NCBI GenBank assembly: GCA_043228905.1
Contig: JBHGNT010000002.1
Coordinates: 4,774,001 to 4,838,000 of the forward strand
Source: Azolla caroliniana
Taxonomy: Eukaryota; Polypodiophyta
Direction of reading: 5' to 3'
Length of the DNA stretch: 64,000 bases
Below, in pieces: positions 45,801-57,836 of this stretch (positions are counted from its first letter, which is position 1; the number at the start of each line of letters is the position of its first letter). A program made the translations under genes and the position numbers. The notes below the pieces were generated by a model. That model had not been told where the DNA came from. It made no database searches and was given only the letters and a program-made list of their open reading frames with translations.

Positions 45801-48800
45801 TGTGTGAGGAACATGATATGTGTGCCAGACCTTTGCAACAGTTGGCTCTCGGGTAGTTTGAGCGGCTAGAATGTGGCGACCCAATCTAGTCGTGAATTAG
45901 AAGAAAGGGATGATTGTGCTTCCTTGACCTGCATAAGGATCGTGCCATGTCCATTGCAAAGGGTCCCAACTGACTCTACGTATCCATGTGTTTTCATATG
46001 TACATATGTGCCATTCTGGTTGTACTATGATCAGATCGGGATCTACAATTCATTTATGACCAATATATGCGAGTACTCGAATTGCCCTATTCAATGTTAG
46101 TATCTCATTGTCTCGCAATTTAGAGCCTTCGATCTTGTTTGGTGTTTCCCTACCTCTTGGGATCAAAGAGCCCTCCTCCTCATAGCCGATCCATTTCTCC
46201 ATTGTCTTCCTTTGATTAACAACTTCCCTAAGCAGTAGAGTGTTAATGATTTTAGATCTCCTAGTCCATCCGCACTTGATTCCATGGAGTATGTTGGCTT
46301 GATCTTGTATTGGCAATGACATAAACCGTCTCTAGCCTTCTATACTTTTGCTTGGACCTTTTGCAATGTATCCCCATGATAACCCCTTACTTGATCCAAT
46401 TAGTTGATAAGATTCATCTCTGATACATGGGTTCCATAAGATACGTTAATTGAGCCAAGTAGGTTCGGAGTTAGGTTGATCGCATTTGAGCCCTCGACTA
46501 ATGTCACACCACGGCTTACACATGGATGCTCTGAATCTATCCTCCAATTGGTGTGAGAAACTAGGTTTGAGATCCATGTTTAGAATCCAACTCGTTTGGG
46601 GGGCCCAATTAGCCCCTTTTAGTGGTCTAAAGAAAGCGAAACATAACCGCAATAACATTTTCCAATAGTCATCCCCTGGTTGGAGTCCTCACACCACAAA
46701 TTTGGCGAGTAAGGCTTTGGATTGTGAGAGGGGATCAATAAGACCCAATCCTCCTCTTGACTTAGGTGATAATGCCACCTTGGCCTGAGCTGCATGATCT
46801 TCTTTACCAAACCAAATGTAGTTGTGTACTAGTTGTTGAATTTGGTGTATACTTTTCTTGGAGATTGTCCAACACAATAGGCTATACCATGTTATTGTGA
46901 GTAAGACCTGGTTTGCCACTATGATGGGACCCACTAGCGAGAGTTTTTTCGAAGTCTAATGTATCAACTTTTGTTGAATGGAGTGAATAACTGGTGCAAT
47001 CATAGTCTCCGGAGGAATGTTGAATCCAATTTGGAAACCTAAATATTTGGTGCTCACTCCCTAATTGATCCACTTGAAAGCGGGATGCGGGTGCCACGCA
47101 GGATGTGCTTCATGAGAAAGCCATATTGTATAAGATTTGTGCCAATTGATCAATGATGGCATTCGATCTCTTGCATATACGGCCAATTCACTTCCTCATA
47201 GGTTTATATGCCGCGAGTTGAGAAAGCTAGAGATTGATTCAGCATATAATAGAAATAAGGATGGAGCTAATGGGCATCCTTGATGTACAGGTCATGATAT
47301 TTGGAAGAAGGGGCCCCTTTCACCTGCTATTGAAACGTAATTGTTGGTGTTCCGATAAAGTCCTACCGTGCCTTTGATCCATGCCTCTTGAAAGTCGAGT
47401 TTCCCCATCACACTTTCTAGAAATTTCCAGCATACCCTACAATATGTTTTCTCAAATTCTAGGAGAACCATGACTACCTTGTTGTTGGTACACTTGGGAA
47501 GGGCTATTACTTCCCAAAATGAGAAAAGGTTGTCTAGGATGCTCCGATTTCTAATGAAACCTGTCTAGGATGGATGAATAGTTGAGGCAGAAGTGGTGCT
47601 AAGCAGCGTGCCACGATTTTTGCGAGCAGCTTATAGATAGTATTTAGAAGAGTTATGGGCCGACACTTACTAATGTCGTTGGCACTCCCACCACTTTTAG
47701 GAATGAGATGTATCATCCCCTATCCAGATTCCTCCAGTATGTTTCCAGAAGTGATGATCTCCTCATATGCCTGGAGGAGGTCTTCTTTAATAGTGTCCCA
47801 AAGGCTCGTGAAGAAGTGAGGAGTGAGGCCATCGATTCCAGGGCAACTATCTGCATCCAAATTGGGGAGGGCCTCCCATATCTCGATGAATGACAAGGGA
47901 CGCGTGAGTCATGTATTCATTCCGTTGTGACTTTCTAGGGTATGCTCTGGAGGATAATATCTTCTCTTGTGTATTCCCCTGTGGCCATACCATCTTCGGT
48001 AAGTAGTCGCTTACAGTAGGTTGTGGCGATATTCCTCATTTCTTCGCCATCCTTAGTGTTCATTCCATCCTCTCAGTTGAGGCTGCGCATCACTATTCTA
48101 GCGTGTCTCGATCCCTTGGATCGGAAGAATTCCTTCGTGCTTTTGTCCCCTACTCGAATCTAGCGAGCCATGCTTCCATGAAATTCCATGTCATAGATTG
48201 CCATTTCTGCCATGATGAGTTCTTGTTTGACCATGGCAACATGTCCCCCGACCCAACTACATGACGGGTATCTCTTGGAGTCGTTGTAAGGCTATTAGTC
48301 CCCGTTTTTTCCTCTATTTCTTTTCCTGAGCATCCTTACTTCTGGTCTTGACGATCTCCTGTAATAGATTTGAAGATCTTGTTAGTTTAAGTAGAAGTTT
48401 GTCGGATGTTGATGAGTCATTGACGGGTAATGAACATTGGGTGGTGAGTTGTTCCTTGACCTCTATAACTGTGTAAATAGTGTGTGGGATTCGAGGCTGG
48501 AATGGACCCCACTATCGGTGCAATTGAAAATGGTCGATTATCGGGTAATGGTCGAAGAAAGTCATGCCTGGAGTTATGCGACACCATCCTCCCTTCTCTT
48601 CTAACGCCTCACCTACATCAATACGGCCGATGTGAGATAGGGTGGGTCCACTATTCCACCCATCTTATTGGGAAAATAAGAGAGAGTCCCTTTTTTGTTG
48701 CAAGTTGGCTGAATGCCATATATCTCGCAGGTTAAGGTGGACACATAACTTCTCCCATTGTTTACGTTCCCTTCCTTGGAGAACTATGGGATTATTGTTA

Positions 48801-50088
48801 GAGCTATCATGAAGGGATTCGTTCATATTAAAATCCCCTCCAATGCACCACTCCTCCTCACCCGCTACTTGTAGGTGGATGCACTTCCAAAATGTTGCCC
48901 TTTCTGTTATGCTATTTGGAGCATAAACATTCATGAAATTCCAGCATTGCCCTTGGATGGTCAACATGCAAAAATGAGCCCTACCAAGTATAAGTGATTC
49001 CTAGTGTATTTCGCCTTGGGCTAGATGTTCCCAAATCAAAGTGCAAACACCACCCTGATTTCCATCCTCCCCTATTGCTAGCTCCCAAATTGTTCACCAC
49101 GATCCTAGTAGAAGGTCTCCAACTTCCTTTGAACAGATACTATCAAGGTAGTGTTCCTGCAACACGATGATGTCGGCAGCACCCCCTAATCAGTTTCCAT
49201 CTGTTTTGCTGGTCTAGTCGACTCCTAAGCCCTTGCACGTTTTGTGTTACAACATTCATAATCATGGAATGGGGTGGGAGATTTTCAAGTGTTCATGATG
49301 CTTTGCACAATAGGTCGCGAGTGGGGAGCACGCACGATTTAGACATCCATTCATTTTCACTGATGGAATGATGGTCCAAATCCATGAGTGGAATTTGTAA
49401 CAATCATGCTATAGTTCACATTGTTCTTTGATCACTCTGACAGTACCACCAAAAGCTACCTCGAACAAATATTTCATTATGACAAACCTCAGCAAACACA
49501 ACATCATTTATGACTTGAATGCCCTCTACATTTACCCAAATTATGACATTAGATATGGCTCTCCCATGTGGACTTAAGAGGTTTGATATGAACTCCTTGT
49601 ACAAGTCTAGGTGATGTGTGGTCCTTAGAAATGCCTAGGTCATGCAAATAAAGTCCTAAATTACAATATAGATGGAGTTTAGTCATGAGACTAAGGATAG
49701 TTATAACAACTTCTAGCAAATAAAAGTTCATATTTAGACCATTTAGATAATCATATCAACAAGTGAATGTCGATATGCATAATAAACCATTCTAACTTTA
49801 AACTTTGTGTTTCTTGACTAATGTTATTACTACAAGTTTTTCCTCTTTAAAACGAATGTACGTGAATTACTAAAAAAAATACACTCGTGTGTAACCTTAC
49901 TTTACTCAACATTATAGGGAGCAGCAACACAATGTTTTCTAGCTCTACACCCAGCAGTGAAAGGCGTTAATGGAAAGTACTTTCAAAATTGTGCTTATTC
50001 AAAACGTTCTAAGTCGTCCAGAAGTCCTCAACTCGGACGCAAATTGTGGGATTTTACTGAGAACTTGTTGAATGAAATTGACTCATAA
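40398..50088 (+). CDS. Short-chain dehydrogenase/reductase, TIC32-like (8 exons)
   Basis: Exons 40398-40605, 42333-42564, 43579-43658, 43744-43888, 44139-44217, 44310-44394, 44788-44846 and 49918-50088. Every intron is GT-AG, and the joined 1059 bases give 352 residues with no stop. The protein is a classical Rossmann-fold SDR: cofactor motif TGASSGIG at 69-76, NNAG at 148-151, Ser about 203-204, and catalytic Y229 and K233 (YARSK). The line VLALRGVHVVMAVRN and the HPG and PQGAAT motifs match the plant TIC32/retinol-dehydrogenase-like group of NAD(P)H-dependent oxidoreductases, known at the inner chloroplast envelope or in lipid metabolism. The first 50 residues are highly charged and then hydrophobic (PLVGLVGMIIKNVMF), longer than typical TIC32 starts; a membrane anchor is possible. 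The substrate cannot be told from sequence. AATAAA follows the stop at about 50097. All catalytic residues are present, so it looks functional. Confidence 0.92.
40606..42332 (+). other. SDR intron 1, with tRNA-like modules and a CT microsatellite
   Basis: 1727 bp. Holds a sense tRNA-like module (about 40680-40735, with TTGGTAAGTTG and GGGTTTGAAAC). An antisense module follows at about 40796-40853, with a complement box B-like GGGTTCAACCC, ending at a long CT repeat (about 40854-40898). The remainder is AT-rich without genes. Confidence 0.55.
45050..49265 (-). pseudogene. Degenerate LINE (L1-type) in SDR intron 7
   Basis: The minus strand starts at an ATG at 49265 with MNVVTQNVQGLRSRLDQQNR, the start of an AP-type endonuclease. 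WNFMNVYAPNS and GGDFNM (48850-48940) continue that domain. Reverse transcriptase follows: HLIPKSGGSANDISKCRPIT (47640-47716), and later NYIWFGKEDHAAQAKVALSPKSRGGLGL (46700-46830). A C-terminal zinc-type region lies at about 45110-45670. Frames are broken by many stops. A T-rich run at about 45040-45060 (an A tail on the minus strand) may mark the 3' end. It is antisense to the host gene and fills most of the 5071-bp intron. Confidence 0.82.
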
Positions 50089-51789
50089 AACATACAATAA
50101 AAGCATCACCTTTTATCTTCAAATTCATACAAGTAAATAAACTAACAAGACATTACTTGTTAATACACATTCTATTGATATGCCCATAGACCGTTTCATT
50201 AATATTTGGATATGTAATTAAACATGAGTACATTTTTGGAACTCATTGCCTCTTTAAGAAGGCATAGCATTATTATTTCAAGACACCAACTTTATGTAAA
50301 GCTTCTTTTTTCCAAAAAGCTATTATAAAGTCTAGATTTGAAAATGTAAACATATTTGCTTCTTTTGCTAAATATAAGCCAATACTTTATTGCTTTGATC
50401 GATCAACTTTATTTAAAGCTATTATAAAGTCGATATTTGAAAATGTAAACATATTTGCTTCTTTTGCTAAATATAAGCGATACTTTATTGCTTTGATCTA
50501 TCAACATACAAAATGATAATCCATGTTTATGTTACACAATGGTAATTCTTTAAAATGACAATCTCATTCTAGTCCATTTAACCAACTACCTTCTCTGTTG
50601 CTCCACCGTCTTTTGCCATTGTGGGGGAATATTGAGAGTGCTCAAATCTACATGGGAAATACTTTCTTTTTGAAAGTATTTATTATGCTACAACCAAAAT
50701 AAGCTTAAGAAAGCTAAATCTGAGTAGAAACAATAGTGCAAAATACAATAAGCTTAGGAATGGGAAAATACAACTAATATCTAATCATTTGAAATGATAC
50801 TCATTAGAAGCCTATGGTGTTGAGATAGCTACCTAAAGTTGCCAGTCTAGATGCTTGTAATAGAATTGTGTGGGTGGATTCTCCCCAAGTTTCTATTGTA
50901 CCATTCAAAATGAATGGAGTAGGGAACATAAACAAGCACATTGTTCATTACTAAAAACATTTTGTTTTGGCAATAAAGATATTTGCTTATGAATAGGCCC
51001 ATTAAATTGCCATCCATGTGTCTATAAATGAGGATATATGTTGGTTGCTAAGGAGAAGTGTTTTGGCATGGCTCCTTCGATACTAGTTGGTGCCTTTGTG
51101 TGAATTCCTTTAAAAAATGAACTCCTAAGGTACCAAAATATTTAGACTACAGAAACGTTCAATGTATTTTTCATCTTACTCTTGAGGAAAATTTATTTCT
51201 TCAAATTAAACTTTCTTTTACAATTTCACAAAATTCTTGTCTCTAAAGTCAAAAACTAAATATAGGAGATAGTTGGGCTCGCCATGTTTGTTCCGCGATG
51301 GGTGTAACCTAAAGTATCTTTTATGTAAAGTATAAAAACATGAATATAATTTTATTTTTGTATTATGTTTCAGCATGTGTTGTCACATTGTCGTGAAATT
51401 AGCTTGCATGTGTGTGAAAGCTAAGTGGGACCATTAGGTACCTGAAAAAGAGAAGAATATGTCCTTGACAAAGCTAGTGTGGATTATTGATATTCCACTT
51501 GAATTGTGTGGGAGCACTTGGGGGTTTCATTTTTGGAAATGTAAGGTGCAATGGATAACAACCCTTTAGGGATATCAATCGGAATATCCATTAATTTTGT
51601 CTTGTGTACTACTTCGCATTAGTTACCAAACAAAGTACATCAAAGAACAACAAATATCTACAAAACTCACTTTGGTCTTCTCATCAAAGTGATCTTAGTC
51701 CTCACCCCCTCATTTACAACAAAACTATCCCATCAACTCTTTTAACATGGTAACTAACTTGTAACACAACTATACATATTTACAGCTCT
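50089..51789. other. AT-rich intergenic DNA downstream of the SDR gene
   Basis: Begins with the probable 3' UTR (AATAAA at about 50097). A unit of about 99 bp is tandemly duplicated at about 50319-50510 (CTATTATAAAG at 50320 and 50419). Otherwise nothing recognised. Confidence 0.55.
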
Positions 51790-52651
51790 TGGTCACTAAT
51801 GGAAGCCATTGGTGGAAACAACCATCTAGGTACTTGGTAGATCCCAGTAGGGCCTGATGATGATCTAACCACCATAGGAGAACTGCCCCATTTGAACAAA
51901 AACCTTTGACCGAGCTCTTTTTGCTTCATCCAATTCCAGTTGAATCGAGTCGTACCATCCCCACAACCAAGATACTAGCTCGAACCAAATGTTTAACAAC
52001 ACCTCACCACTTGGGAGCTTTTGTTGTTGAAAAACAAACTTACAACGTCTGGTCCAAATGTGCCAGACTGTTAAGAAAGCCACCATCATCCATATCTCCT
52101 CAAAAAATTCAAAGTTTATGCCAGGTCGAACTCTAGCACATTGAAACACATTGCCACCCTGCACTATAAATCCATGACCATGGTGGTTTAATTGTTTCGC
52201 CTAGCCTTCCCCTGTTAACTTCAACCCCTGTAAGGACCCCCATACAACTCTCCCATTCACACCACATGCTGCCACAATCTTGAGACTTCTACCCCAAATT
52301 CTAATCTCCTCCGTGCAATTCCAAAAACAGTGAGGAATCGATTCCAAAGAGTGTCCACATATCTTGCAACCAGCCTCCCCACCACGACACCTTCCCCCAC
52401 AAGTATCACCTTATGGCTAAGTAGCCACAACCAAAGCTTTATTTTTTCTAGCATATCGAACACCAATAGTCTCCTCCGAAACGACTTCAACCAATCATCA
52501 GATATAGCTTTATCCCTTCGGCTATTGCGAGTTTGAGTAGTGCCCATTGATTTGGAGCCAATGATGTATTGTACTCGAAAAACCTTTCCAGTTTGTTCAT
52601 TCCCGGTTTTTGTCACCATACCTCGTGGATCCCACTCGAAATCACATAAGG
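51790..52651 (-). pseudogene. LINE 3' fragment (C-terminal zinc-binding region)
   Basis: Minus-strand frames 52619-52257 and 52164-51865 read KIKLWLWLLSHKVILVGEG and VWHIWTRRCKFVFQQQKLP, typical of the zf-RVT region at the end of plant LINE ORF2. The frame is broken between them. Its upstream part is cut at 52652 by gypsy-4, and no matching continuation is seen beyond 57841. Confidence 0.7.
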
Positions 52652-52672
52652 GCTTGTGTCATGATATGGCAA

Positions 52673-52726
52673 GACTCGAACCCATGACCTTATGCTACAT
52701 GGGTCGTGCTCTTGACCATTAAACCA
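52673..52726 (-). repeat. Antisense tRNA-like module at the head of the LTR
   Basis: On the minus strand TGGTTTAATGGTC (52714-52726) fits box A and GGGTTCGAGTC (52673-52683) fits box B, with tRNA-like spacing. Present in both LTRs and, diverged, in the solo LTR at 57999. Confidence 0.6.
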
Positions 52727-52802
52727 CACATTATAATACGTAAAATAATATTTTCATTTATGTTTTATTATAGAAAATTGATGTATATTCTAGATTTCTC
52801 TA

Positions 52803-52820
52803 GAACATTCTAGAAACTTC
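52803..52820 (+). promoter_or_regulatory. Four-unit heat-shock element in the gypsy-4 LTR
   Basis: GAAcaTTCtaGAAacTTC is four perfect alternating nGAAn units, ending 20 bases before TATAAAA. Conserved in the 3' LTR. In plants such elements bind heat-shock factors; function here is inference. Confidence 0.7.
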
Positions 52821-53094
52821 AGGAGTACTCCTGAGAACACTATAAAAGGAGGCATAAGGCATTATTTCGAACCAAATCGGTTCAACGCCAGTCTTAAGCC
52901 TCCTAGCTACTATTGTATACTCTCTTTACATAATATATATCTTTTATTATCATTCTCTCACCCTTTCTCTCTCTCTATCTCTCTCTCTCTCTCGCTCACT
53001 CTTTCCTTCTCTCAAGAGTTCTACACCTCTCTTAGTACTAATCCTCATCATTTAGTACTAATTCCTTCTCTGTCTTAGTACTGATCCTGACAGT

Positions 53095-53106
53095 TTGAAC
53101 CGATTT
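53095..53106 (+). promoter_or_regulatory. Self-complementary primer-binding site (Tf1-like self-priming)
   Basis: TTGAACCGATTT, two bases after the LTR, is the exact complement of AAATCGGTTCAA at 52874-52885, about 33 bases after the TATA box, i.e. at the expected 5' end of the transcript. This is the arrangement of Tf1/sushi self-primed elements. Confidence 0.7.
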
Positions 53107-53248
53107 TGCGTCCTCCTTCCGTCTCCTCCTTTCCTCCTCTTCCTTTTATCTTCTTACATATCCCCTTTTTCCGGTCTTCTTTTCTGTTTCCCTCATCTTC
53201 TTACCCCTTTCTTCCTTTCATACTAATCCTCTTATCCTCCCTAGTAAA

Positions 53249-54238
53249 ATGGAAACTATTAGCGCTCAGGAATACCAATCTATTTTCTTGGAGCTCCAGT
53301 GCTTAAAGGAGAAATTTGTAGCACTAGAACAAGAAAATCACCGTTTGTTGGGGGATCTTCAACAAATAGCGCTGGAAAAACAACAACACGGGGAGCTGGC
53401 GTTACGTGTGCAACAACTCGAAGCAACCATCGTAGCGATGCAACAAGGACCCGGAACACAAGCGATTCACAAAGAACCTAAGATCGGCCTTCCCATGAAA
53501 TTCGATGGAACGCGATCGCAGTTTAGAGGGTTCCTTAATCAGGTATGACTAGTTATTCAAATGCATCCTTCTCGATATCCCACCGATGCATCACGAGTGG
53601 GTTTAGTAGGCACGTTGTTAAGTGGCTCAGCGTTGGCATGGTTCGCTCCGCTGTTAGAAAAAGAATCTCCATTACTAAACAATTTTGAAGAATTTCTAAG
53701 TGAGTTTAAAGCCTGTTTTGGAGATACTGACAACATAAGGACAACGATCAACAAAATCCGACAACTACGTCAAGGCGATCGTCCAGCCTCCGCATACGCT
53801 ACAGATTTTCGTCTACTCGGCTCCGATATCCCTTGGGATGATCAAGCATTAATGGAGCAATTTCGTTATGGTCTACGTAACGATGTCAAAGATTTACTCT
53901 TGACATTTCCCGAAGAACCAAAGTCATTAACAAAAGCAATCAGTTGCCCAGTGAGATGCGACAATCGCCTCTTTGAACGGCGTTTGGAATGTCAGTTCCA
54001 AATGCCAAGGGCAAGATCTGAGCCTACCTACGCCTCAGTGGTAGCGAAACCTTTTTCAAGGGAGTCATATAATGCGCCTCTAGTAAGTACTCCAACTCCG
54101 ATGGAAATTGACACTGCACGTCGTCGTGGACCGCTATCGGAAGAAGAAAAGCAACGACACCGAGCAAACCGACTATGTCTTTATTGCGGTGGACCAGGGC
54201 ATATCGTGGTAAACTGTCCCCATAGGCCAAGAAGGTAG
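53249..54238 (+). pseudogene. Gypsy-4 gag
   Basis: Starts METISAQEYQ with a coiled-coil-like Gln/Glu-rich N-terminus, followed by a capsid region (VGLVGTLLSGSALAWFAPLL) and a CLYCGGPGHIVVNC zinc knuckle at about 54174-54215. One in-frame TGA at 53546-53548. The frame closes at 54238. Confidence 0.88.
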
Positions 54239-57200
54239 GTAAATCAAATAGTTGCTAGTTCTGATTGTACTAAACCCGAGTCTATTTCAATAGGGATATC
54301 TGATAGTCCTAATAGTACTAATAGCCCAAATCTAGCGAACAAATTTGATGTCCTTAGTCAATTAGAAGAAGAGTTAAACGACTAAGTCCAGCCAAAATAG
54401 GAGCCGTTTGGTTGGACAGCCCTAGATCTGTGCAGCCCATTAGTGGTTCCATTCCCTCTAAGCAAGTTAGCAATGTGTTCGTAGCCCAAGTAACAGTTAG
54501 TACTAAAAGTACCCCTCCAGTACATGTCTTAGCACTTCTAGATTCCAGAGCTAATTCTTGCTTCATGGATAGGAACTTTGCCCAAGCTCATCAGATATCT
54601 GTCAGAAAACTTCCGTGTCCAGCCTCTATAGTAGTCATTGATGGTCGTCCCATTGCTTCTGAAAATATCATAGAAGAGTTAGAACCCGTTAATATTGTCC
54701 TAGATAATCTAGCATGTGTAGTATCATTTAATATAATTAGCATCCCAAAACACCCCATTGTTTTAGGATTACCATGGTTCGAATTACATAACCTAGACAT
54801 AGATTGGAGAACAAGAGAAATCCGGTATCGAAAAACCCGAGGGTCTACTCATGAGATTGCAACCATTTCGCTACATCAGTTGCGGGAAGAAGGACACAAG
54901 GAGGAAATGTTTCTCTTCACAATATCGGCAAAGCCCTTAGACACCATTAAAGGGGAGTCCATCGTTCAACTTCCAAAGAAGTATCATCATTATGCCGATG
55001 TGTTCGATAAAGTACAAGCCAATACACTTTCTCACCATCGATCGTATGATTGCCCCATCGATTTACACCGGGGAAAGAGCCACCATGGGGACCAATCTAC
55101 AATTTGTCACCAACCGAGCTAGAAGTCCTGCGAGCCTATATAGAGGAGAATTTGGAAAATGGTTTCATTCGGCATTCGAAATCTCCAGCCGGCGCACCCA
55201 TTTTCTTCGTCAAGAAAAAGGATGGATCACTTCGTCTCGTTGTAGATTACCGTGGCTTGAATAAGGTTACAATCAGAAATAGGTATGCACTTCCCCTTAT
55301 CTCAAGTCTTTTAGAACAGATCAATGGTGCAAGGTTCTTCACGAAGATCGACTTACGGGGAGCCTATAACCTCGTACGGATCCGACCAGGAGATGAATGG
55401 AAGACCGCGTTTCGCACCAGATATGGGCACTTCGAGTATACGGTCATGTCGTTCGGCCTCACTAATGCGCCAACAGTCTTCCAACACATGGCAAATGATA
55501 TATTCTGAGATCTCTTGGATGTTTGTTTGATCATCTATTTGGATGATCTAGTGGTTAATTCGAAGACCCAAGAAGAGCATGATTCTCATGTACTGTTAGT
55601 ATTAAAACGACTTCGAGAACATGGTCTTTATGCAAAGCTGGAAAAATGTAGTTTTGGGTGCAACCAGGTGGAATTTCTGGGCTATGTCATTTCCTCAGAA
55701 TGCATGTCCATGGACCTAGCTAAGGTCAAAACTGTGGTAGAGTGGCAGACTCCGCGTTCGGTGCGAGATGTGCAATGCTTTTTAGGCTTTGCCAATTTTT
55801 ACCAGAAGTTCATACAAGATTACTCAAAGCTCGTTCTGCCTCTCACATAGCTTACCAGGTAGGGACAATCGTTCGTTTGGTCTGAAGAAGCGGACATGGC
55901 TTTCGAGAGTCTTAAAAAGGCATTTACATCGGCTCCAATTCTAGCTCATGTCGATCCGGAAAAACCATTCATTATCGAAGCAAACACATCGGATTTCGCA
56001 TTGAGGAGCATTCTGTCACAATGGGGTAATGATGAGAAGCTACATCCTGTGTCTTTTCACTCACGCAAGTTTGACGCCGCCGAAATCAACTACAAAATTC
56101 ATGATAAGGAGCTATTGGCAATAGTGGACTCTTTTACGCAATGGAGGAATTTTCTAGAGGGATCCTCTCATCAAGTCACCGTATTCAGTGACCACAAAAA
56201 CCTTGTCTACTTTCAAGACGCTCGTGTGTTAAATCGATGTCAAGCTCGGTGGGCCCACTTCCTCACGCGTTCGGACTTGTGATACATGCTGCAGAGTGAA
56301 AATGCCAAGGCATCATCCATATGGTTTATTAGAACCATTACCAATTCCAAGCAAGCCGTGGCAATCCATTGCTCTAGACTTCATCACAGATCTTCCAGTC
56401 TCTAAGGGGTTCAATGCGATTCTAACAGTTGTAGATCGATATATGAATATGGCTCATTTCTTGCTATGTCGGCATCATGGCCTTCTTGATAGTATCATTA
56501 GCGACCGTGGACCCCAGTTCGTATCAAAATTCTGGAAGCACCTTTTTAAAATGCTCAAGGTCACTTGTAACCTCACCTCCGGCTACCACCCACAAACCGA
56601 TGGCCAAGCAGAACGAACAAATCAAACGCTGGAGCAGTATCTTCGGTGCTTTCTAAGTTATCATTAGGATGACTGGGCAAATATTCTCCACTTCGCCGAA
56701 TTTGCCTATAATAACTTTGTCCACGCATCGACTAAAGTTACACCATTTTATGCTTATACAAGTTGTCAGCCCCAGTGGTGTGTATTTGAAACCCCAGAGT
56801 TGTCCACAAATCCTTGCGCAGAGGATCGTTTAGAGCGGTTACGCAAGATACAAGCCGATTTATCTACTCATCTCCAACAAGCTCAACAAACACACAAGGT
56901 TTACACGGATCGTCATCGACTTCCATCTAGTTTTAACATTGGAGATCGGGTATGGCTACTATGACGACACATCAAGACTACTCACCCATGCAAGAAGTTG
57001 AGTTATCGGCGATTAGGTCCTTTCCGTATTATAGGAAAGATTAATGATGTCGCTTTTCGTCTCGATCTACCTTCGCAACTTCGGATACATTCAATGTTTC
57101 ATAGTTCTCTCCTCGAACCCTATCAAGAGAGCACCATCCCAAGACATATTACACAGCCTCCACCCTCGATCGAGCTTAAAGATGGACCTGAGTACGAGGT

Positions 57201-57412
57201 TGCAGCCATCCTTGATTCCAAGATTGTTCGCAACAAGCTCTACTATCTACTCGATTGGCTAGGATATAGTCCCAACGAGCGTACTTAGGAACCGATAGAG
57301 AATGTGACCAATGCTCGTGCTCTTCTTGACGACTTCCATCATCAATATCCAGACAAACCGGGTCCTCAATCCAAAACGACTCGTGACACTTGTCGTTTTA
57401 AAGGGGGGATAG
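54239..57412 (+). pseudogene. Gypsy-4 pol: protease, RT, RNase H, integrase, chromodomain
   Basis: The protease motif near 54533 reads LLDSRANS, with Arg replacing the Gly of DSG. Reverse transcriptase runs at about 55050-55850 with an intact YLDD near 55539, interrupted by a TGA at 55506-55508. RNase H is at about 55950-56280, with its first catalytic Asp apparently Asn (EANTSDF). The integrase zinc finger is missing after a junction near 56280-56300, and the core has lost a stretch between MAHFL and IISDRGPQF. HPQTDGQAERTNQ keeps the catalytic Glu. The chromodomain reads YLLDWLGYSPNERT near 57244-57285, followed by a TAG. Confidence 0.9.
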
Positions 57413-57836
57413 TGTCATGATATGGCAAGACTCGAACCCATGACCTTATACTACATGGGTCGAGCTCTTAACCATTAGACCACACATTGTAATATGTAAA
57501 ATATTATTTTCATTTATATTTTATTATAAAAAATTGATGTATATTCCAGATTTCTTTGGAACATTCTAGAAACTTCAGGAGTACTCCTGAGAACACTATA
57601 AAAGGAGGCACAAGGCATTATTTCGAACCAAATCGGTTCAACGCCAGTCTTAAGCCTCTTAGCTACTATTGTATACTCTCTTCACATAATATATATCTTT
57701 TATCATCATTCTCTCACCCTTTCTCTCTCTCTCTCTCTCTCTCTCTTTCCTTCTCTCGAGAGTTCTACACCTCTCTTAGTACTAATCCTCATCTTTTAGT
57801 ACTAATTCCTTCTCTGTCTTAGTACTGATCCTGACA
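57413..57836 (+). repeat. Gypsy-4 3' LTR
   Basis: 424 bp. Keeps the tRNA-like head, heat-shock element, palindrome, TATA box and self-priming sequence. Differs from the 5' LTR by microsatellite length and several substitutions. Confidence 0.92.

Larger units (their letters stand above)
52657..53092 (+). repeat. Gypsy-4 5' LTR
   Basis: 436 bp. In order: an antisense tRNA-like module (52673-52726), a heat-shock element (52803-52820), a 16-bp palindrome (52819-52834), TATAAAA (52841-52847), the predicted transcript start (about 52874), and a CT-rich tract. Confidence 0.92.
52657..57836 (+). mobile_element. Gypsy-4: chromodomain Ty3/gypsy element (chromovirus), degenerate
   Basis: LTRs 52657-53092 (436 bp) and 57413-57836 (424 bp), ends TGTCATG...CTGACA. 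Target duplication GCTTG at 52652-52656 and 57837-57841. Polypurine tract AAAGGGGGGATAG at about 57400-57412. There is no TGGTATCAGAGC site after the 5' LTR; instead the sequence there is complementary to the predicted transcript start. Coding regions hold at least eight in-frame stops and two apparent deletions in integrase, so it is not autonomous. Moderately old, by the LTR differences. Confidence 0.93.

Noticed and set aside
53546-53548. Programmed stop in gypsy-4 gag
   Set aside because: One of many stops in a clearly decayed element, and it lies inside the capsid region.
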